Assembly (NCBI GenBank): GCA_024682035.1
Contig: JAIKZS010000108.1
Span: forward strand, 1 to 36,761
From: Bacteroidaceae bacterium
GTDB lineage: Bacteria; Bacteroidota; Bacteroidia; Bacteroidales; Bacteroidaceae
Direction: 5' to 3'
DNA length: 36,761 nucleotides
The notes below the pieces were generated by a model. That model was given only the letters and a program-made list of their open reading frames with translations. It was not told the origin of the DNA and searched no databases. The translations under genes were made by a program, and so were the position numbers. Within the stretch, counting starts at the first letter, position 1. Every line of letters starts with the position of its first letter. Shown here piece after piece: positions 7,701 through 18,789 of the stretch.

Positions 7701-8366
7701 CAGATATGAAAGCTTAATGCTGATAGTTGTATTGGCAGAACGACCGAAAATATCTTGTTTTTCGTTTCCAAAAAAGTCAGACAGTGCATAGTAATACCTC
7801 CCTTCCAAAAGAAAATTTCCTGCTTTTTTAGTCTTTAGTTCGATGCCTAAACCACCAGCAATACCGTAGTCGAATTTATGCTTTATGTTCAGTGTGTGTT
7901 GCGCAACTATAACATCTGTCAAACTTTCCCAATCACCTTCAATCTTACTCTTATCGTTGAGGTAGAAACCAATTTGAGGACCACCGTCTATAAAGAATTG
8001 AAACTTTTTTCCAAAAGCTAAATGTGCCAAAAAAGGAATGTCAATGTAATTAAGCGTGCGTTGGAATTGCAGGTCATCGAATCCTTCCATAAATTCTTTC
8101 CAACCATGCTGTGAGTAGTTTACTTCCAAACGCACACCGCACGTCATACCAAAATATTTTTCAGAAATATATCGACCAGTTATGCCAAAAACGGTGCCTA
8201 TCAGCTGACTTTGTCTTATTGTAGGACTGAACTGAGCGCTATTTAGATTGACACCAGCATTTACACCCACAGAAAAATTATTCAACAAGTCGCCAACTTG
8301 AGCCGAAGCACCTGTAGTGAGACACGTCAGTATTGTAAAAAGCACTATGCTACGCCACCATTTCAT
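7683..8366 (-). CDS. PorT-family outer membrane beta-barrel protein
   Basis: This 227-residue exported protein has a signal peptide ending TGASA before Q23. The mature part alternates short beta strands and glycine-rich turns (GVNAGVNLNSAQFSP, GVRLEVNYSQHGW, FFIDGGPQIGFYL, GIAGGLGIELKT), and ends on a strand near the C terminus (TTISIKLSYLFDITK). This is typical of the PorT/OMP_b-brl_2 group of small outer membrane barrels in Bacteroidetes. Some relatives take part in type IX secretion, but nothing here shows that this one does. Its start overlaps the end of the LysM gene by four bases (ATGA), so the two are translationally coupled and probably work together at the cell envelope. Confidence 0.85.
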   Translation of the reverse strand: MKWWRSIVLFTILTCLTTGASAQVGDLLNNFSVGVNAGVNLNSAQFSPTIRQSQLIGTVFGITGRYISEKYFGMTCGVRLEVNYSQHGWKEFMEGFDDLQFQRTLNYIDIPFLAHLAFGKKFQFFIDGGPQIGFYLNDKSKIEGDWESLTDVIVAQHTLNIKHKFDYGIAGGLGIELKTKKAGNFLLEGRYYYALSDFFGNEKQDIFGRSANTTISIKLSYLFDITK

Positions 8367-10195
8367 TGGTCAAAATCAAGTTTAATGAGTTCAAAATTAG
8401 GGGTAAATCTCACAAAGAACGCTTTTTTGTTGATAAATCCACCCCAGTTGTTCACACGCTCAAATTTAAAGCCCGTTTGTATGGGTGTAAGTCTCATTTT
8501 TTGCAAGTTGTTCTCCAAACCAGAACCATATAATGCCAACCCCTTTAAGAAGAAATAACCAGTATCAAAGCCAAGCATGCCGTATTTTGGATAACGATCT
8601 TCCATATCTTTTCCATACCAGTGACGGTAATTTACATTAAACTTGCGTGGAGCAGCCAACAAATTGTTCGTATAGAATGAGGTATAGAAATAAGTATCAA
8701 GGTCAAAGAATGCCGACAAGTGATCCTTTGTATAGGTTTGCCATTCAGGATAACCAAATAGATGTACTTCTGCATTGATGTTTTCTTTGTAAAGAGAATC
8801 ATTTACCATAGCAGTAAGTTGAGGCAATGTCTTAATTAAAACTGTATTGCTTCCAGATGTAGGAACAAATACATTTGCTTTATCTTTTTGTACAACAGCC
8901 AACATCTGTTCTGAAGTAGCATCTTCGCTCAAGTTAGTGAATGGCATCTTTTTACTTGTCAATTCTTCTCGGAAGCCTTTTATGAATTCGGCTTTATCTT
9001 CTGCACCGTTAGTGGCATCTAAAAAAATTACGTGAGCCCTAGGGAATTGACGCATAAAGTGCTCATATACTTCTGAATATAGATATGATTGAGGCGTATT
9101 AATCTGATAGATCTCAGGATTGCGATACACTGTATTGTCGCGACTCGTGAAAGGAATAACCAAGCGAATGTGGTTCTTGCTAGCGAAATCGGCCATAGGC
9201 TTAATTTGCTCTGTGTATAGCGGACCAAAGATGATATGCATACTTCGCATCTCTGGTTTTGCTAAAATAGCATTAACACTTTCTACGGTAGAGCCCGAGT
9301 CATAAGTATATAAGTCGATCGATGTACCAGTACGTTTAAGGCTATCAACCGCCATCAAGAAGCCCTGATAATACTCAAGCATGCGCGCACTTTCAGCTTT
9401 ACTCTTCTCATTAGGAACAAGTGGTAAAATAACAGCAGCTTTGATCACGCTAATGTTATGGTCTGCAACTTTGTTCTCGTTAAATAGCTCAGCGTTAGTA
9501 GGAATCTTTTCTTCCTTAGGCTGCTCATTTTGTTTAGCTTTAGGATAGGGGATGCATAGCAATTTGCCTTTTTTCAGTTTCTTAGCATTACTAATTTCTG
9601 GGTTCGCATCCAGCAATTCTTGCTCACTAATGCCATACATGCGAGCTATACTGTAAATCGTTTCTTTGCGGGCCACCTTGTGCATTTCTTTACATCTGCT
9701 CTGTACGGGGCCTGGTATCCCTTGCTGCGCTTTAGGATTATCAATTGTATTAGCTTGAACTTCAGTAGTTTCTTTGGTGGTATCTGTTGCTTTCTCAGCA
9801 TTGCTTTTAGGAATATTGACCACTTGCCCGAAACGGAAATTCTTTTCATTTAAGCCGGGATTAGCATCAAGAATGGACTTAACAGACACTTTGTATTTTT
9901 GCCCAAGTCCATAAAGAGTTTCACCTTGTTGTATAGTGTGATAAGTACCTTCAGCAGTAATCTCATCTGGGCGTGGCACTTTCAATTGTCTTCCTTCAAC
10001 GATTATCTGATCACTACCGGGGTTTAATTTTACAATAGCATCCACGGTAGTGCCATACATATTAGAAATAGAGTAAAGGCTTTGACCCTTTTGAATAGTG
10101 TGGATAATGTATGTCTGATTTTCCTGCGCTTGAACTTGCATGCTCCATATGAAAGCAAACAGGAATGTAAGGCATAATTCTCTAAAAATCTTCAT
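8363..10195 (-). CDS. Triple-LysM protein fused to a periplasmic-binding-protein-like domain
   Basis: This 610-residue exported protein has a signal peptide (about 1-24, ending QVQA) and three LysM repeats: residues 29-73, 84-129 and 171-217, each with the pattern H..Q/K.G.(S/T)LY.I...Y......I...NP. A low-complexity linker with many K, E and P residues follows. From about 248 to the end it resembles a type I periplasmic binding fold as in branched-chain amino acid receptors (AVILPLV, YYQGFLMAVDSL, IIFGPLYTEQIKPMADFA, GMLGFDTGYFFLKGLALYG). LysM repeats bind N-acetylglucosamine in peptidoglycan, so the protein is probably cell-wall-associated in the periplasm. The ligand of the C-terminal domain is unknown, and no ABC permease is encoded nearby, so a sensing or structural role is as likely as transport. 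Confidence 0.88.
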   Translation of the reverse strand: MKIFRELCLTFLFAFIWSMQVQAQENQTYIIHTIQKGQSLYSISNMYGTTVDAIVKLNPGSDQIIVEGRQLKVPRPDEITAEGTYHTIQQGETLYGLGQKYKVSVKSILDANPGLNEKNFRFGQVVNIPKSNAEKATDTTKETTEVQANTIDNPKAQQGIPGPVQSRCKEMHKVARKETIYSIARMYGISEQELLDANPEISNAKKLKKGKLLCIPYPKAKQNEQPKEEKIPTNAELFNENKVADHNISVIKAAVILPLVPNEKSKAESARMLEYYQGFLMAVDSLKRTGTSIDLYTYDSGSTVESVNAILAKPEMRSMHIIFGPLYTEQIKPMADFASKNHIRLVIPFTSRDNTVYRNPEIYQINTPQSYLYSEVYEHFMRQFPRAHVIFLDATNGAEDKAEFIKGFREELTSKKMPFTNLSEDATSEQMLAVVQKDKANVFVPTSGSNTVLIKTLPQLTAMVNDSLYKENINAEVHLFGYPEWQTYTKDHLSAFFDLDTYFYTSFYTNNLLAAPRKFNVNYRHWYGKDMEDRYPKYGMLGFDTGYFFLKGLALYGSGLENNLQKMRLTPIQTGFKFERVNNWGGFINKKAFFVRFTPNFELIKLDFDQ

Positions 10196-10228
10196 TTCAC
10201 TGTGTTTTTATATCAATCCTTATGTCTT

Positions 10229-10255
10229 GGTATAATATACCTTGTTGCAAAAATA
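10229..10255 (-). promoter_or_regulatory. Putative promoter and palindrome before the LysM gene
   Basis: On the minus strand a -7-like TATTTTTG lies at 10255-10248; no good -33 TTTG is at the expected distance. Directly downstream, at the expected transcription start, is the palindrome GGTATAATATACC (10229-10241). It could be an operator or simply AT-rich DNA. Confidence 0.4.
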
Positions 10256-10306
10256 CAATTATTAATTGAAATAATCGATTAGATGGCATACTTTTTTACA
10301 AAGGGT

Positions 10307-10338
10307 TTTGCTTTTGACGTACTTTTCTTATAATTTTG
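10307..10338 (+). promoter_or_regulatory. uvrA promoter
   Basis: TTTG at 10307-10310, a 20-nt spacer and TAATTTTG at 10331-10338 fit the Bacteroidetes consensus. The predicted start near 10343 leaves a leader of about 14 nt before the uvrA ATG. Confidence 0.75.
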
Positions 10339-10356
10339 TGGGGCAAATTTATAGTT

Positions 10357-13191
10357 ATGAGTGAAAAGACCGATTACATATACGTTTATGGAGCTCGAGT
10401 ACACAACTTGAAGAACATCGATGCCACCATACCACGACGCAGTTTGACGGTAATGACAGGCTTGAGTGGTAGTGGGAAGTCGTCATTGGCTTTTGATACT
10501 ATTTATGCTGAAGGACAACGTCGTTATATTGAAACGTTCTCAGCTTATGCTCGCAACTTCTTAGGTAACCTCAGTCGTCCCGATGTTGACAAAATTACAG
10601 GTTTAAGTCCTGTAATATCTATTGAACAGAAAACTACTAACAAGAACCCGCGTTCTACAGTTGGCACAACCACAGAGATTTACGATTATCTCCGATTGCT
10701 TTTTGCACGAGCTGGCGAGGCTTATTCTTACCTTTCTGGAGAGAAAATGGTAAAATATACCGAGGAGCAGATACTTGATCTCATTTTGAATGATTATCAG
10801 GGCAAGCGTATTTATATTTTGGCCCCTTTGGTGAACAGTAGAAAAGGGCACTATCGAGAGTTGTTTGAGACTATTCGCAGAAAAGGTTTTCTCAATGTAC
10901 GTGTAGATGGAGAAATAAAGGAAACGGTTCCTGGCATGAAACTTGATCGCTACAAAAATCATGATATTGAGGTGGTGATTGATAAGTTAAGGGTAGCTGA
11001 TAAAGACGATTCTAGATTGAAGAATAGCGTTAATAACGCAATGCAACAAGGTAATGGTCTGATGCTTATATTAGATGCTGAAACAAATCAAATAAAGCAT
11101 TATAGTAAGCTTTTAATGGATCCTATTACTGGCTTGTCATATCCAGAACCAGCTCCTCATAGTTTCTCTTTCAACTCTCCACAAGGTGCTTGCCCGAAGT
11201 GTAAAGGATTAGGCGTGGTTAGTCAAATTGACATCGATAAGGTGATTCCCGACCGTCACTTATCTGTGAAAGAAGGAGGCATTGTTCCATTAGGAAAATA
11301 CAAGAACAGTATGATATTTTGGCAGGTCGAAGCTGTTTTGGAAAAATACGAGGCAACTCTTGATACTCCTATCAACGATCTTACTGATGATGCTATTGAT
11401 GAAATCCTTTATGGTACCTCTGAGCGTATAAAGATAAAGAGCTCGTTGATAGGTACTTCCTCTGATTATTTTGTGAATTTTGAAGGAGTAGTAAAATATA
11501 TCTCAATGCTGAGAGACAACGATGCTTCTGCCAGCGAACAAAAATGGGCAGAACAATTTGCAAAGACCGCCGTTTGTCCAGCGTGTGGTGGGACTAAGTT
11601 GAATAAAATAGCTTTGTCTTACCGCATACATGATAAAAATATTTATGAATTATCTTGCATGGATATCAACGAGTTATATGATTGGATGCAACAAGTGAAT
11701 CCATTCTTGTCACATAAGCAGGGCATCATTGCAGCTGAAATATTGAAAGAAATACGTACTCGATTGAAATTTCTGCTTGATGTCGGGTTGGAATATCTCT
11801 CGCTTGATCGTTCGTCTGCCAGTTTATCGGGTGGTGAGAGTCAACGCATTCGATTGGCTACACAAATTGGCTCTCAGTTGGTGAATGTGCTTTATATCCT
11901 CGATGAACCTAGTATTGGATTGCATCAACGTGACAACCAGCGACTTATTAATTCTTTGAAAGAATTGAGAGATTTGGGCAATACAGTTATTGTAGTGGAG
12001 CACGACAAGGATATGATGTTAGCTGCCGATTATGTGGTCGATTTGGGACCAAAAGCTGGCCGTTTAGGAGGGAAAGTCGTTTTTCAAGGAACACCTCAAG
12101 AGATGATGCGTACCCACACCTTGACCTCACAATACCTGAATGGAGAAAAAAGCATTGAGGTTCCATTACAACGCAGACCTGGAAATGGTAAGAAACTTGT
12201 GATTAGAGGCGCATCTGGTAATAACTTGAAGCATGTAGATGTAGAGTTCCCGTTAGGGAAACTCATCTGTATTACAGGCGTTTCTGGTAGTGGAAAATCC
12301 ACTCTTATCAATGGAACATTGCAACCCATCTTGTCACAAAAATTTTACCGTTCTCTGCAAGATCCTTTGCCATATGACAGCATAGAGGGTATTGAAAATA
12401 TAGATAAGGTCGTGAATGTTGACCAATCACCTATTGGTAGAACACCACGCTCTAATCCAGCTACTTATACAAATGTATTTACCGACATTCGTAATTTGTT
12501 TGTTGAACTCCCGGAGGCAAAGATTAGAGGATATAAACCAGGTCGTTTCTCTTTTAATGTAAAAGGTGGTCGCTGCGAAGCTTGCCAGGGAAATGGTTAT
12601 AAGACCATCGAGATGAATTTCCTTCCCGATGTTTATGTGCCTTGTGAGGTTTGTCATGGTAAACGTTATAATCACGAAACATTAGAGGTGAGATTTAAGG
12701 GAAAGAGCATTTCTGATATCCTTGATATGACTATTAATCAGGCTGTTGAGTTCTTTGAAAATGTACCAAGTATTCTCAGTAAGATTAAAGTAATTCAAGA
12801 CGTAGGCTTGGGCTATATCAAACTTGGCCAATCATCAACCACACTGTCCGGAGGTGAGAGCCAGCGTGTAAAATTAGCTACGGAACTTAGCAAACGAGGG
12901 ACGGGTAAGACGCTCTACATACTTGACGAGCCCACAACAGGTTTGCATTTTGAGGATATTAGGGTATTGATGGGAGTCTTGAATCGATTGGTTGATCAAG
13001 GAAATACGGTGGTGGTAATAGAGCATAATATGGATGTCATCAAAATGGCCGATTATATTATTGATATGGGACCTGAAGGTGGAAAAAGCGGTGGAACCGT
13101 ACTTTCTGTAGGAACTCCAGAAGAGGTAGCTATGAGTGAAAAGGGCTATACTCCACGTTTTTTACGTGAAGAATTGAAAATTAACCTTTGA
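10357..13191 (+). CDS. uvrA: Excinuclease ABC subunit UvrA
   Basis: This 944-residue DNA damage recognition ATPase of nucleotide excision repair works with UvrB and UvrC. Two ABC modules are complete: Walker A GLSGSGKS (35-42) and GVSGSGKS (about 640-648), signatures [13 protein letters not shown] (about 488) and [13 protein letters not shown] (about 829), and Walker B stretches [14 protein letters not shown] and [14 protein letters not shown]. Zinc-binding cysteines are seen in CPKCKGLG (about 279), [10 protein letters not shown] (about 408) and the C-terminal pair CEACQGNGY...CEVCHGKRY (about 739-765). The frame is open to a TTG at 10336, but that lies inside the promoter, so the ATG at 10357 is chosen. 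It is monocistronic and divergent from the LysM gene. Confidence 0.98.
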   Translation: MSEKTDYIYVYGARVHNLKNIDATIPRRSLTVMTGLSGSGKSSLAFDTIYAEGQRRYIETFSAYARNFLGNLSRPDVDKITGLSPVISIEQKTTNKNPRSTVGTTTEIYDYLRLLFARAGEAYSYLSGEKMVKYTEEQILDLILNDYQGKRIYILAPLVNSRKGHYRELFETIRRKGFLNVRVDGEIKETVPGMKLDRYKNHDIEVVIDKLRVADKDDSRLKNSVNNAMQQGNGLMLILDAETNQIKHYSKLLMDPITGLSYPEPAPHSFSFNSPQGACPKCKGLGVVSQIDIDKVIPDRHLSVKEGGIVPLGKYKNSMIFWQVEAVLEKYEATLDTPINDLTDDAIDEILYGTSERIKIKSSLIGTSSDYFVNFEGVVKYISMLRDNDASASEQKWAEQFAKTAVCPACGGTKLNKIALSYRIHDKNIYELSCMDINELYDWMQQVNPFLSHKQGIIAAEILKEIRTRLKFLLDVGLEYLSLDRSSASLSGGESQRIRLATQIGSQLVNVLYILDEPSIGLHQRDNQRLINSLKELRDLGNTVIVVEHDKDMMLAADYVVDLGPKAGRLGGKVVFQGTPQEMMRTHTLTSQYLNGEKSIEVPLQRRPGNGKKLVIRGASGNNLKHVDVEFPLGKLICITGVSGSGKSTLINGTLQPILSQKFYRSLQDPLPYDSIEGIENIDKVVNVDQSPIGRTPRSNPATYTNVFTDIRNLFVELPEAKIRGYKPGRFSFNVKGGRCEACQGNGYKTIEMNFLPDVYVPCEVCHGKRYNHETLEVRFKGKSISDILDMTINQAVEFFENVPSILSKIKVIQDVGLGYIKLGQSSTTLSGGESQRVKLATELSKRGTGKTLYILDEPTTGLHFEDIRVLMGVLNRLVDQGNTVVVIEHNMDVIKMADYIIDMGPEGGKSGGTVLSVGTPEEVAMSEKGYTPRFLREELKINL

Positions 13192-13219
13192 TTTTTACTG
13201 AATGTTGACAAGATTATTA

Positions 13220-13227
13220 TATCTTTG
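13220..13227 (+). promoter_or_regulatory. -7 element upstream of the peptide transporter
   Basis: TATCTTTG at 13220-13227 fits the -7 consensus and lies 44 nt before the start codon. No TTTG is found at the normal spacing (the nearest is 29 nt away), so this is a weaker promoter call. Confidence 0.5.
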
Positions 13228-13271
13228 TAGTCAAAGAATCATAAAATAATAACTAAATAACTTTTAAATCT

Positions 13272-14828
13272 ATGTTTGAAGGACAACCGAAAGGCTTATG
13301 GGCATTAGCTTTGGCCAATACAGGTGAACGATTCGGCTACTATACTATGATAGCCGTTTTTGCATTATTCTTAAGAGCTAATTTCGGCTTGAGTGCCGGC
13401 GTAGCAGGAACCATTTATAGCTCGTTCCTGATGTTCGTTTATTTCTTTCCGCTTATTGGTGGTATATTGGCTGATAAATTTGGCTTTGGAAAGATGGTAA
13501 CCACGGGTATCATTGTGATGTTCCTGGGTTATTTATTACTTTCTATCCCTCTGGGCGGTGTGGATAAGGCTACAGGTCAGACAGATATGTTGGCAATGGG
13601 CGTTATGATTGCTGCTTTGTTGCTCATAGGTTTTGGAACCGGCTTGTTCAAGGGTAACTTGCAAGTAATGGTGGGTAATCTTTACGATGATCCAGCTTAT
13701 GCAGCTAAACGCGACTCTGGTTTCTCCTTATTTTATATGGCCATTAACATTGGTGCTTTGTTTGCACCAACTGCTGCTGTTGGAATAAAGGAATGGGCCG
13801 AAAACTCATTAGGTTTTAGTGGTAACGATGCTTATCATTTTTCATTTGCTGTAGCTTGTGTTTCGCTCATCGTATCTATTGCAATTTATTATATCTTCCG
13901 CTTCACTTTCCGTCATGTCGAAGGGAAAAAGAATGATAACGTTGCTGCTCAGCAGAATGTGCCAGAGCTCAGTGCTAAGGAAACGAAGGAACGCATAGTT
14001 GCCCTCTGCTTAGTATTTGCCGTTATTATTTTCTTCTGGATGGCTTTCCATCAGAATGGTTTGTCACTGACATACTTTGCTAATGAATTTACGGCACAGT
14101 CATCTACAGGTCTTGAAAGTATGGCGTTTGATGTAATCAACCTTGTGATGATTATCCTTATTGTTTATGCAGGATTCTCTTTGTATGAGGCTAAGACTAC
14201 AAAAAGCAGAACCATCGCATTTGGTGTTATTATTCTGGCCTTGTTGGTATTGTTCTACAAATATACTAATCTTGAAGGAGAAGTTGCAGTAAGTGCTCCT
14301 ATCTTCCAGCATTTCAACCCATTCTATGTTGTAGCATTAACTCCTGTAAGTATGGCATTGTTTGGTTACCTGGGCCGTAAAGGCACTGAACCAAGCGCAC
14401 CTCGTAAGATAGCTTATGGTATGATTGTGGCTGCGTTAGCTTATTGCGTAATGGCAGTTTTCTCTGTTGGTTTGCCACAACCTCAGACCGAAATGGGACC
14501 TGATGGAGTGATGGTAGCTAAGCATGTGGCAGATGTTACGCCTAACTTGTTGATAGGTACTTATCTCATTCTTACTTTTGGTGAACTGCTGTTAAGCCCT
14601 ATGGGTATCTCATTCGTGTCAAAGGTAGCTCCTCCTAAATATAAAGGTATGATGATGGGTGGTTGGTTTGTAGCGACTGCTATTGGTAACCAGCTCGTTA
14701 TGGTAGGCGGTTTGTTGTGGGGTCCTCTGCCTCTTTGGGCAGTATGGAGCGTATTCATTGCCCTCTGTCTTGTAGCAGCTCTGTTCATGTTCGCAATGAT
14801 GAAGCGTCTTGAGAAGGTAGCAAAATAA
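13272..14828 (+). CDS. POT-family proton-dependent oligopeptide transporter
   Basis: This 518-residue inner membrane transporter belongs to the POT/PTR2 branch of the major facilitator superfamily and imports di- and tripeptides with protons. It carries the family motif GERFGYYTM near residue 18, which corresponds to ExxERFxYY with the first glutamate position replaced. Also visible are the MFS loop GGILADKFGFGKM (about 62-74), the second POT motif FSLFYMAINIGALFAPT (about 153-169), and the C-terminal GELLLSPMGISFVSKVAPPKYKG. About 14 hydrophobic segments are visible, normal for bacterial POTs. It has its own -7 element and is followed by a strong hairpin, so it is probably a single-gene unit. 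Confidence 0.95.
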   Translation: MFEGQPKGLWALALANTGERFGYYTMIAVFALFLRANFGLSAGVAGTIYSSFLMFVYFFPLIGGILADKFGFGKMVTTGIIVMFLGYLLLSIPLGGVDKATGQTDMLAMGVMIAALLLIGFGTGLFKGNLQVMVGNLYDDPAYAAKRDSGFSLFYMAINIGALFAPTAAVGIKEWAENSLGFSGNDAYHFSFAVACVSLIVSIAIYYIFRFTFRHVEGKKNDNVAAQQNVPELSAKETKERIVALCLVFAVIIFFWMAFHQNGLSLTYFANEFTAQSSTGLESMAFDVINLVMIILIVYAGFSLYEAKTTKSRTIAFGVIILALLVLFYKYTNLEGEVAVSAPIFQHFNPFYVVALTPVSMALFGYLGRKGTEPSAPRKIAYGMIVAALAYCVMAVFSVGLPQPQTEMGPDGVMVAKHVADVTPNLLIGTYLILTFGELLLSPMGISFVSKVAPPKYKGMMMGGWFVATAIGNQLVMVGGLLWGPLPLWAVWSVFIALCLVAALFMFAMMKRLEKVAK

Positions 14829-14847
14829 ATATGAACATTAATTATTT

Positions 14848-14872
14848 GAGACGGGGCTAAATACCCCGTCTC
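14848..14872 (+). terminator. Intrinsic terminator after the peptide transporter
   Basis: GAGACGGGG and CCCCGTCTC form a perfect 9-bp stem around a 7-nt loop, followed by a partly T-rich stretch (CTTATTTAT). It lies 19 nt after the transporter stop and ends 15 nt before the next start codon. Confidence 0.8.
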
Positions 14873-14887
14873 CTTATTTATATAAAT

Positions 14888-15388
14888 ATGTTGAGAATCC
14901 GCAAAGCAAATATCAATGATTGTCCACTTATTCATGAGTTGGCGTTTCAGGTTTTTCCTTTGACCTATAAAGATATCATTACACCTGAACAGTGTGATTT
15001 TATGATGGATTGGATGTACAGTGTTCCTAATCTTCAGAAGCAAATGCAAGAAGAAGGACATGTATATCTGCTAACTACCGATGAAGAAGGCCATTACATT
15101 GGCTATGTTAGTGTTCAACCTCAAGGCGAGAACCTCTGGCATCTACAAAAAATCTATGTCTTGCCTCAGTATCAGGGATTAAAGGCTGGGAAGTTCATGT
15201 TCCAAGAAGCCATTAAATATATAAAAGATGTGCATCCAGCACCTTGCGTACTTGAGTTGAATGTAAATCGTAACAACAAAGCAGTAACCTTCTATGAACA
15301 CATGGGTATGCACAAAGATCGTCAAGGCGATTTTCCCATAGGTAATGGCTTCTATATGAATGATTACATTATGGCTATGACTATATGA
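14888..15388 (+). CDS. GNAT-family N-acetyltransferase
   Basis: This 166-residue protein has the GNAT fold. It starts with the typical MLRIRKANINDCPLIHEL. The central strands YLLTTDEEGHYIGYVSVQ and LWHLQKIYVLPQYQGLKAG (about 97-115) include the acetyl-CoA pyrophosphate loop QYQGLKAGK, followed by LELNVNRNNKAVTFYEHMGM (motif B). Its acceptor substrate cannot be read from the sequence; the overall layout resembles the RimI/diamine acetyltransferase-like group. The start is fixed by the terminator just upstream. No clear -33/-7 pair lies in the 15 nt between, so it may depend on read-through from the transporter. Confidence 0.88.
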   Translation: MLRIRKANINDCPLIHELAFQVFPLTYKDIITPEQCDFMMDWMYSVPNLQKQMQEEGHVYLLTTDEEGHYIGYVSVQPQGENLWHLQKIYVLPQYQGLKAGKFMFQEAIKYIKDVHPAPCVLELNVNRNNKAVTFYEHMGMHKDRQGDFPIGNGFYMNDYIMAMTI

Positions 15389-15434
15389 CCTGATGTGATA
15401 ACGCTATTATATAAAACCCTAATCTAAAAAAGCA

Positions 15435-17063
15435 ATGAAGAAATTTATGTTTTTGGCTTTGCTTGCTGGAGCCATCCTTTCCTGCAATAGCGGAAATGAA
15501 GAAAAAACAAGTACTACTGTTGATGAACCATCAACATCATTCCTGCCTCCATTAATGGGATGGAGCTCATGGAACACCTATCATGTAAATATTAACGAAG
15601 AGTTGATTAAGCGACAAGCTGATGCAATGGTCAGTCAAGGCTTGAAAGATGTAGGTTATCTATATATCAACACTGATGACGGATTTTTTGGCTGGCGTGA
15701 TGAAACAGGCTTGATGCATACACATCCCGATCGTTTTCCTAATGGGATGAAACCTGTAGCAGACCATATTCATTCTTTAGGCCTCAAAGCGGGCATCTAT
15801 TCCGATGCTGGTACCAATACCTGCGGATCTATGGGCGATAACGATGTGCGAGGCATAGGCTCTGGACTCTATGGCCACGAACAGCAAGATATGGATTTGT
15901 ATTTGAAAGAGTGGGGCTTTGATTTCATAAAGATAGACTATTGTGGTGCAAGCGAATTAGGCCTTGATGAGCATCAGCGTTATGCTGAAATTGTAGATGC
16001 TATCCATAAGACGGGCCGTACAGATGTATCAATTAATATATGCCGTTGGGCTTATCCCGGAGCATGGGCAGCAGAGCTGGCTCGTTCTTGGCGCATGAGT
16101 GGTGATATTCAAGATGGGTGGAGTTACGTAAAGAGTATTATTGGCGAAAGCCTTTATCTGTCGTCGTTTGCACATGATGGCCATTATAACGATATGGATA
16201 TGTTGGAGATAGGCCGCAGTCTTACACAATCAGAAGAAGAAGTGCACTTCGGCATTTGGTGTATCATGAGTTCTCCTTTGCTTATAGGTTGCGACATGAC
16301 AACTATTCGTGAATCGTCATTGAACCTATTAAAGAACAAAGAGCTGATTGCTATCAATCAAGATAAATTAGGATTGCAAGCCTATGTGGCACAGCGTTTT
16401 GGCGATTGTTATGCTTTTGTAAAAGACATAGAAGAGTTACATGGTAACAAGCGAGCTATGGCTCTTTATAATCCAACAGAACAACCTTTCGAGTTTACTG
16501 TTGATTGGAAAACAATGGAATTAGGTGGTGATGTAAAGGTTCGTGATTTGGTTCACCAAAAAGATTTAGGTACCTTTAATGGTAGCTTTACCTATACCGT
16601 TGAACCTCATGGAGTACTGGTAGCCAGCATTGAAGGCCAGCGCCTCGAAACCGATGTATATGAGGCTGAATGGGCTTATCTGCCTTTCTATAATGAGATT
16701 GGTACACGTCGTCAAATGATTAATTTTTTGCCTGAGGAAACAGCATCTGGAGGCATGATGGTCACCAATATTGGTGGTCAGCCTGGCAACGACATTGTGT
16801 GGAAAAATGTATATAGTGAGCAAGGCGGTGATTATGAGATGACAGTTTACTGCAATAGTAAGTTCAAGCGCAATGAGAAAACCCGCGATTTGCATGTGTT
16901 GGTAAACGATGTCGAACAAGCTGTAGTAAATAACTTGCATAGTGATGAAATCGAAGCCATTAAGGTCAAAGTTGCTTTGCAGCCTGGCTTTAATAAAGTG
17001 ACTATGAATAATACTATTTTTTGGGCACCTGACATAGATAGATTTACGCTAAAGAAGCTTTAA
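15435..17063 (+). CDS. GH27 alpha-galactosidase-like lipoprotein with C-terminal carbohydrate-binding-like domain
   Basis: This 542-residue exported glycoside hydrolase has a lipobox AILSC (C17) that suggests an acylated mature end. The GH27/clan D (alpha/beta)8 barrel starts at PPLMGWSSWNTYH (38-50). The nucleophile is D168 in FIKIDYCGA, and the proposed acid/base is D224 in RMSGDIQDGW. NTDDGFFGW (79-87) is the conserved substrate-binding aspartate pair. After the barrel and its beta domain (to about 400), an extra domain starting VYEAEWAYLPFYNE and ending DIDRFTLKKL looks like a CBM35-type beta-sandwich. Alpha-galactosidase is the most likely activity; alpha-N-acetylgalactosaminidase or beta-L-arabinopyranosidase cannot be excluded. 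No polysaccharide utilisation genes are adjacent. Confidence 0.92.
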   Translation: MKKFMFLALLAGAILSCNSGNEEKTSTTVDEPSTSFLPPLMGWSSWNTYHVNINEELIKRQADAMVSQGLKDVGYLYINTDDGFFGWRDETGLMHTHPDRFPNGMKPVADHIHSLGLKAGIYSDAGTNTCGSMGDNDVRGIGSGLYGHEQQDMDLYLKEWGFDFIKIDYCGASELGLDEHQRYAEIVDAIHKTGRTDVSINICRWAYPGAWAAELARSWRMSGDIQDGWSYVKSIIGESLYLSSFAHDGHYNDMDMLEIGRSLTQSEEEVHFGIWCIMSSPLLIGCDMTTIRESSLNLLKNKELIAINQDKLGLQAYVAQRFGDCYAFVKDIEELHGNKRAMALYNPTEQPFEFTVDWKTMELGGDVKVRDLVHQKDLGTFNGSFTYTVEPHGVLVASIEGQRLETDVYEAEWAYLPFYNEIGTRRQMINFLPEETASGGMMVTNIGGQPGNDIVWKNVYSEQGGDYEMTVYCNSKFKRNEKTRDLHVLVNDVEQAVVNNLHSDEIEAIKVKVALQPGFNKVTMNNTIFWAPDIDRFTLKKL

Positions 17064-17117
17064 CAGCACATCGCTGGTCTTAATCCCATCAAGGAATAAA
17101 AAAATATGCAAGCATAT

Positions 17118-17148
17118 TTTGTTCTGCTCTTGATTTGTCGTAACTTTG
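17118..17148 (+). promoter_or_regulatory. proS promoter
   Basis: TTTG at 17118-17121, a 19-nt spacer and TAACTTTG at 17141-17148 match the Bacteroidetes consensus. Initiation near 17152 gives a leader of about 30 nt. Confidence 0.82.
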
Positions 17149-17182
17149 CATCCTCAAAATGAAAAACTAAAAGAATAAGATA

Positions 17183-18673
<1,491 letters not shown>

Positions 18674-18690
18674 TGGCATTATATTAAGCT

Positions 18691-18728
18691 ACAAGCGCCT
18701 ACGGTCATCAAAAACTGTTGGCGCTTGT
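18691..18728 (+). terminator. Intrinsic terminator after proS
   Basis: ACAAGCGCC (18691-18699) pairs perfectly with GGCGCTTGT (18720-18728) around a 20-nt loop, followed by CTTATTTTC. It lies 18 nt after the proS stop. Confidence 0.75.
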
Positions 18729-18747
18729 CTTATTTTCAACGATTTAT

Positions 18748-18778
18748 TTTGTGAATTTGCTTAAAAGATGTAATTTTG
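18748..18778 (+). promoter_or_regulatory. Promoter of the NIF3-like/zinc-ribbon operon
   Basis: TTTG at 18748-18751, a 19-nt spacer and TAATTTTG at 18771-18778 fit the consensus exactly. The start codon is 12 nt after the -7 element, so the leader is only about 8 nt. Confidence 0.8.
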
Positions 18779-18789
18779 CAAACGAAAAT

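Noticed and set aside
10336-10356. TTG start upstream of uvrA
   Set aside because: It lies inside the -7 element; the ATG at 10357 matches UvrA N termini.
18718-18789. Extended start (TTG) for the NIF3-like gene
   Set aside because: This stretch contains the end of the proS terminator and the operon's promoter, so it cannot be translated from that mRNA.
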